From the NCBI GenBank assembly GCA_002256995.1, contig NCGX01000001.1, positions 117,785-181,784 on the forward strand: a stretch of DNA of 64,000 nt, read 5' to 3'. Below are positions 62,879 to 64,000 of this stretch, one piece after another. How positions within the stretch are numbered: the stretch's first letter is position 1; each line of letters begins with the position of its first letter. Source of the stretch: Hydrogenophilales bacterium 16-64-40 (GTDB taxonomy: Bacteria; Pseudomonadota; Gammaproteobacteria; Burkholderiales; Thiobacillaceae). Under the pieces are notes generated by a model. The model was not told the DNA's origin. It ran no database searches and worked only from the letters and a program-made list of their open reading frames with translations. The position numbers and the translations under genes were made by a program.

Positions 62879-63897
62879 CGCGCAGCACCCAGACGCAGGC
62901 TGATTTCCCCGCCGCTGTAAGGACGCAATGTCGCCTGCGCGTCACGCAGCAGGAAGGCGCCCGTCTCGTCGACACCCGACGCCATGCCGTGAACGCTGCG
63001 TGCGTCCGGCAAATTCAGGGACACCGCCTTGCCCGTATACGCATCCAGTGCCAGCCAGTCCTCGCGCAGGGACGCGAACCCGTGTTGGCGAAACAGGGTC
63101 AACACCGCGTGCAGTTCCAGCAGGCAGTCCGCCAGCAATCGGTTGCGCCCCACCGTCACCCCCATTTCAGCCAGGTCGACCACGGCCTGATCGACCGCAT
63201 CGCGCTGCGCTTCGTTCAGCCGGACATTCAATCCAATCCCCACCACCGCAAATGCAGCCCCATGCATGTCGCCCTGCACCTCGACCAGAATCCCCGCCAA
63301 TTTGCGGTAGTCCACCAGCACATCGTTGGGCCATTTCAATCTGGCCGGGTGGCGGCTATGGCGGTTCACCGCGCGCGCGATCGCGAGCCCCACCGCCAGA
63401 CTCAGGCCGGACAGCGACTGCAAGCCGTTCTCGAAACGCCACAGCACCGAGAAGGTCAGGCCGCCGCCGAGAACCGAATGCCACTGACGCCCCCGCCGGC
63501 CCTTGCCGGCTTGCTGGTGCTCGGTGCAGAACAAGGTTCCATCCGCTGCGCCGTCAAGGGCCGCAGCCATCAAGGCCGTGTTGGTCGAATCCACGCAATC
63601 AAGTACTTGAATCGTGTAGGCCTTGGATACCGTTCCCAGGTGGCGTGCGACTGCGTCGCCATCTAGCCACTCCACGGGTTCGGGCAAACGGTAGCCGCGC
63701 CCACGAACCGCATGGATCGTCAGGCCCATGGTATCGGCCTGGGTAAGTGCATTGAAGATGCTGGATCGGGAAAGATTGAATTCGCGCGCGAGCGTCTGAC
63801 CCGAATGAAATCGGCCATCGGACAGGCGACGCAGCAGTGGAAACAACGCTTGGTGGGTTCGGGCGGACACGAACGGAATTTTACATGGCTTGGCCAT
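62875..63897 (-). CDS. birA: bifunctional biotin operon repressor / biotin-protein ligase BirA
   Basis: BirA attaches biotin to acetyl-CoA carboxylase and represses biotin genes. The 340-aa protein keeps the N-terminal winged helix (LAREFNLSRSSIFNALTQ, about 35-60) and has the ligase core with CTEHQQAGKGRRGRQWHS, LKWPNDVLVDYRKLAGILVE and a C-terminal SH3-like domain. The HTH implies a repressor role. ATG 63897 is preferred to TTG 63909. It lies downstream of a strong terminator that ends the rRNA operon. Confidence 0.95.
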   Translation of the reverse strand: MAKPCKIPFVSARTHQALFPLLRRLSDGRFHSGQTLAREFNLSRSSIFNALTQADTMGLTIHAVRGRGYRLPEPVEWLDGDAVARHLGTVSKAYTIQVLDCVDSTNTALMAAALDGAADGTLFCTEHQQAGKGRRGRQWHSVLGGGLTFSVLWRFENGLQSLSGLSLAVGLAIARAVNRHSRHPARLKWPNDVLVDYRKLAGILVEVQGDMHGAAFAVVGIGLNVRLNEAQRDAVDQAVVDLAEMGVTVGRNRLLADCLLELHAVLTLFRQHGFASLREDWLALDAYTGKAVSLNLPDARSVHGMASGVDETGAFLLRDAQATLRPYSGGEISLRLGAAR

Positions 63898-63910
63898 ACG
63901 AATTCCCAAT

Positions 63911-63941
63911 AAAAAACCCCCTCTTTTAGGGAGGGGGTTTT
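63911..63941 (-). terminator. rRNA operon terminator
   Basis: On the minus strand AAAACCCCCTC-CCTAAAA-GAGGGGGTTTTTT is an 11-bp stem with a T run. A second short hairpin (GTGCCCATCGGGCAC, 63945-63959) lies between it and the 5S gene. Together they end the rRNA transcript about 25 bp past the 5S 3' end, before birA. Confidence 0.9.
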
Positions 63942-63966
63942 CATGTGCCCGATGGGCACGGATAAG

Positions 63967-64000
63967 GAGTCTGACGATGACCTACTTTCACAGGCGCAGT
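63967..64000 (-). rRNA. rrf: 5S ribosomal RNA, 3' end (gene continues off the right edge)
   Basis: The reverse complement of the last 34 bases contains GTGAAAGTAGGTCATCGTC and ends AGACTC, the conserved 3' end of betaproteobacterial 5S rRNA. The remainder, and presumably the 23S and 16S genes, lie to the right. It is followed on the minus strand by the terminator pair described above. Confidence 0.85.

Overview
The window looks like chromosomal DNA of a high-GC betaproteobacterium, most likely a Thiobacillus-like (Nitrosomonadales) sulfur oxidiser. The class call rests on gene order: rpoE-rseA-rseB-rseC-mucD-glutaredoxin-lepA-lepB-DUF4845-rnc-era-recO-pdxJ, then rpsF-priB-rpsR-rplI-dnaB-alr, and yicC-gmk-rpoZ-spoT-ridA-recG-ubiC-ubiA divergent from a Ser/Thr kinase, PP2C phosphatase, rph, rdgB and hemW. 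The genus is inference, supported weakly by a SoxW-like thioredoxin, a DsrC-family protein, DUF4936 and the DUF1631 pair. It is nearly all core housekeeping DNA. I found no insertion sequence, prophage, CRISPR array or integrase.

Layout. 1-2.2 kb: a partial TerC/Alx membrane gene divergent from a CNNM/CorC-type transporter. 2.2-12.8 kb: a long minus-strand block for envelope stress (sigma-E and its regulators, MucD) and for translation, secretion and RNA processing (LepA, LepB, RNase III, Era, RecO, PdxJ), preceded by a clear sigma-E-type promoter. 12.8-18.7 kb: nadB, ygfX, ygfZ, alr, dnaB. 18.8-20.2 kb: ribosomal protein operon with a truncated priB. 20.3-26.3 kb: Orn/Lys/Arg decarboxylase, dcd, apbC, rppH and a spermidine-synthase-like gene. 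26.4-29.5 kb: proS, a lytic transglycosylase and an unknown gene. 29.6-32.4 kb: a compact operon of two thioredoxin-fold proteins, a TolC-family protein and an unusually small membrane-fusion protein. 32.4-40.5 kb: fumC, ylqF, the oxidative pentose phosphate operon gnd-zwf-pgl, marC, trmB, thiG and thiS. 40.6-46.7 kb: tRNA-Gly(CCC), two DUF1631 genes, mutY and a DsrC-like gene. 46.8-53.4 kb: RNase T2, ilvE, a zinc-finger protein, hemW, rdgB, rph, PP2C and kinase. 53.5-61.5 kb: yicC to ubiA. 61.5-64 kb: a SPOR protein, coaX and birA, followed by an rRNA-operon terminator and the 3' end of a 5S rRNA gene that runs off the right edge.

The most interesting observation is in the 252-bp gap before the second DUF1631 gene (42761-43012). 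It holds a close match to a flagellar sigma-28 (FliA) promoter, TCAAGTTT-N11-GCCGATAG. About 35 bases downstream lies a sequence with the conserved core of a c-di-GMP-I (GEMM-I) riboswitch: GGGCAAACC, a GCGA-capped hairpin, GACGCAAAG and AGCGGGG. A gene of unknown function thus appears to be under both flagellar-sigma and cyclic-di-GMP control. Other points of note are a PriB lacking its C-terminal third, the minimal adaptor/TolC/thioredoxin operon, a DsrC-family protein without the C-terminal redox cysteines, a stable GAAA-capped hairpin directly before the lepA start, and two long intergenic inverted repeats.
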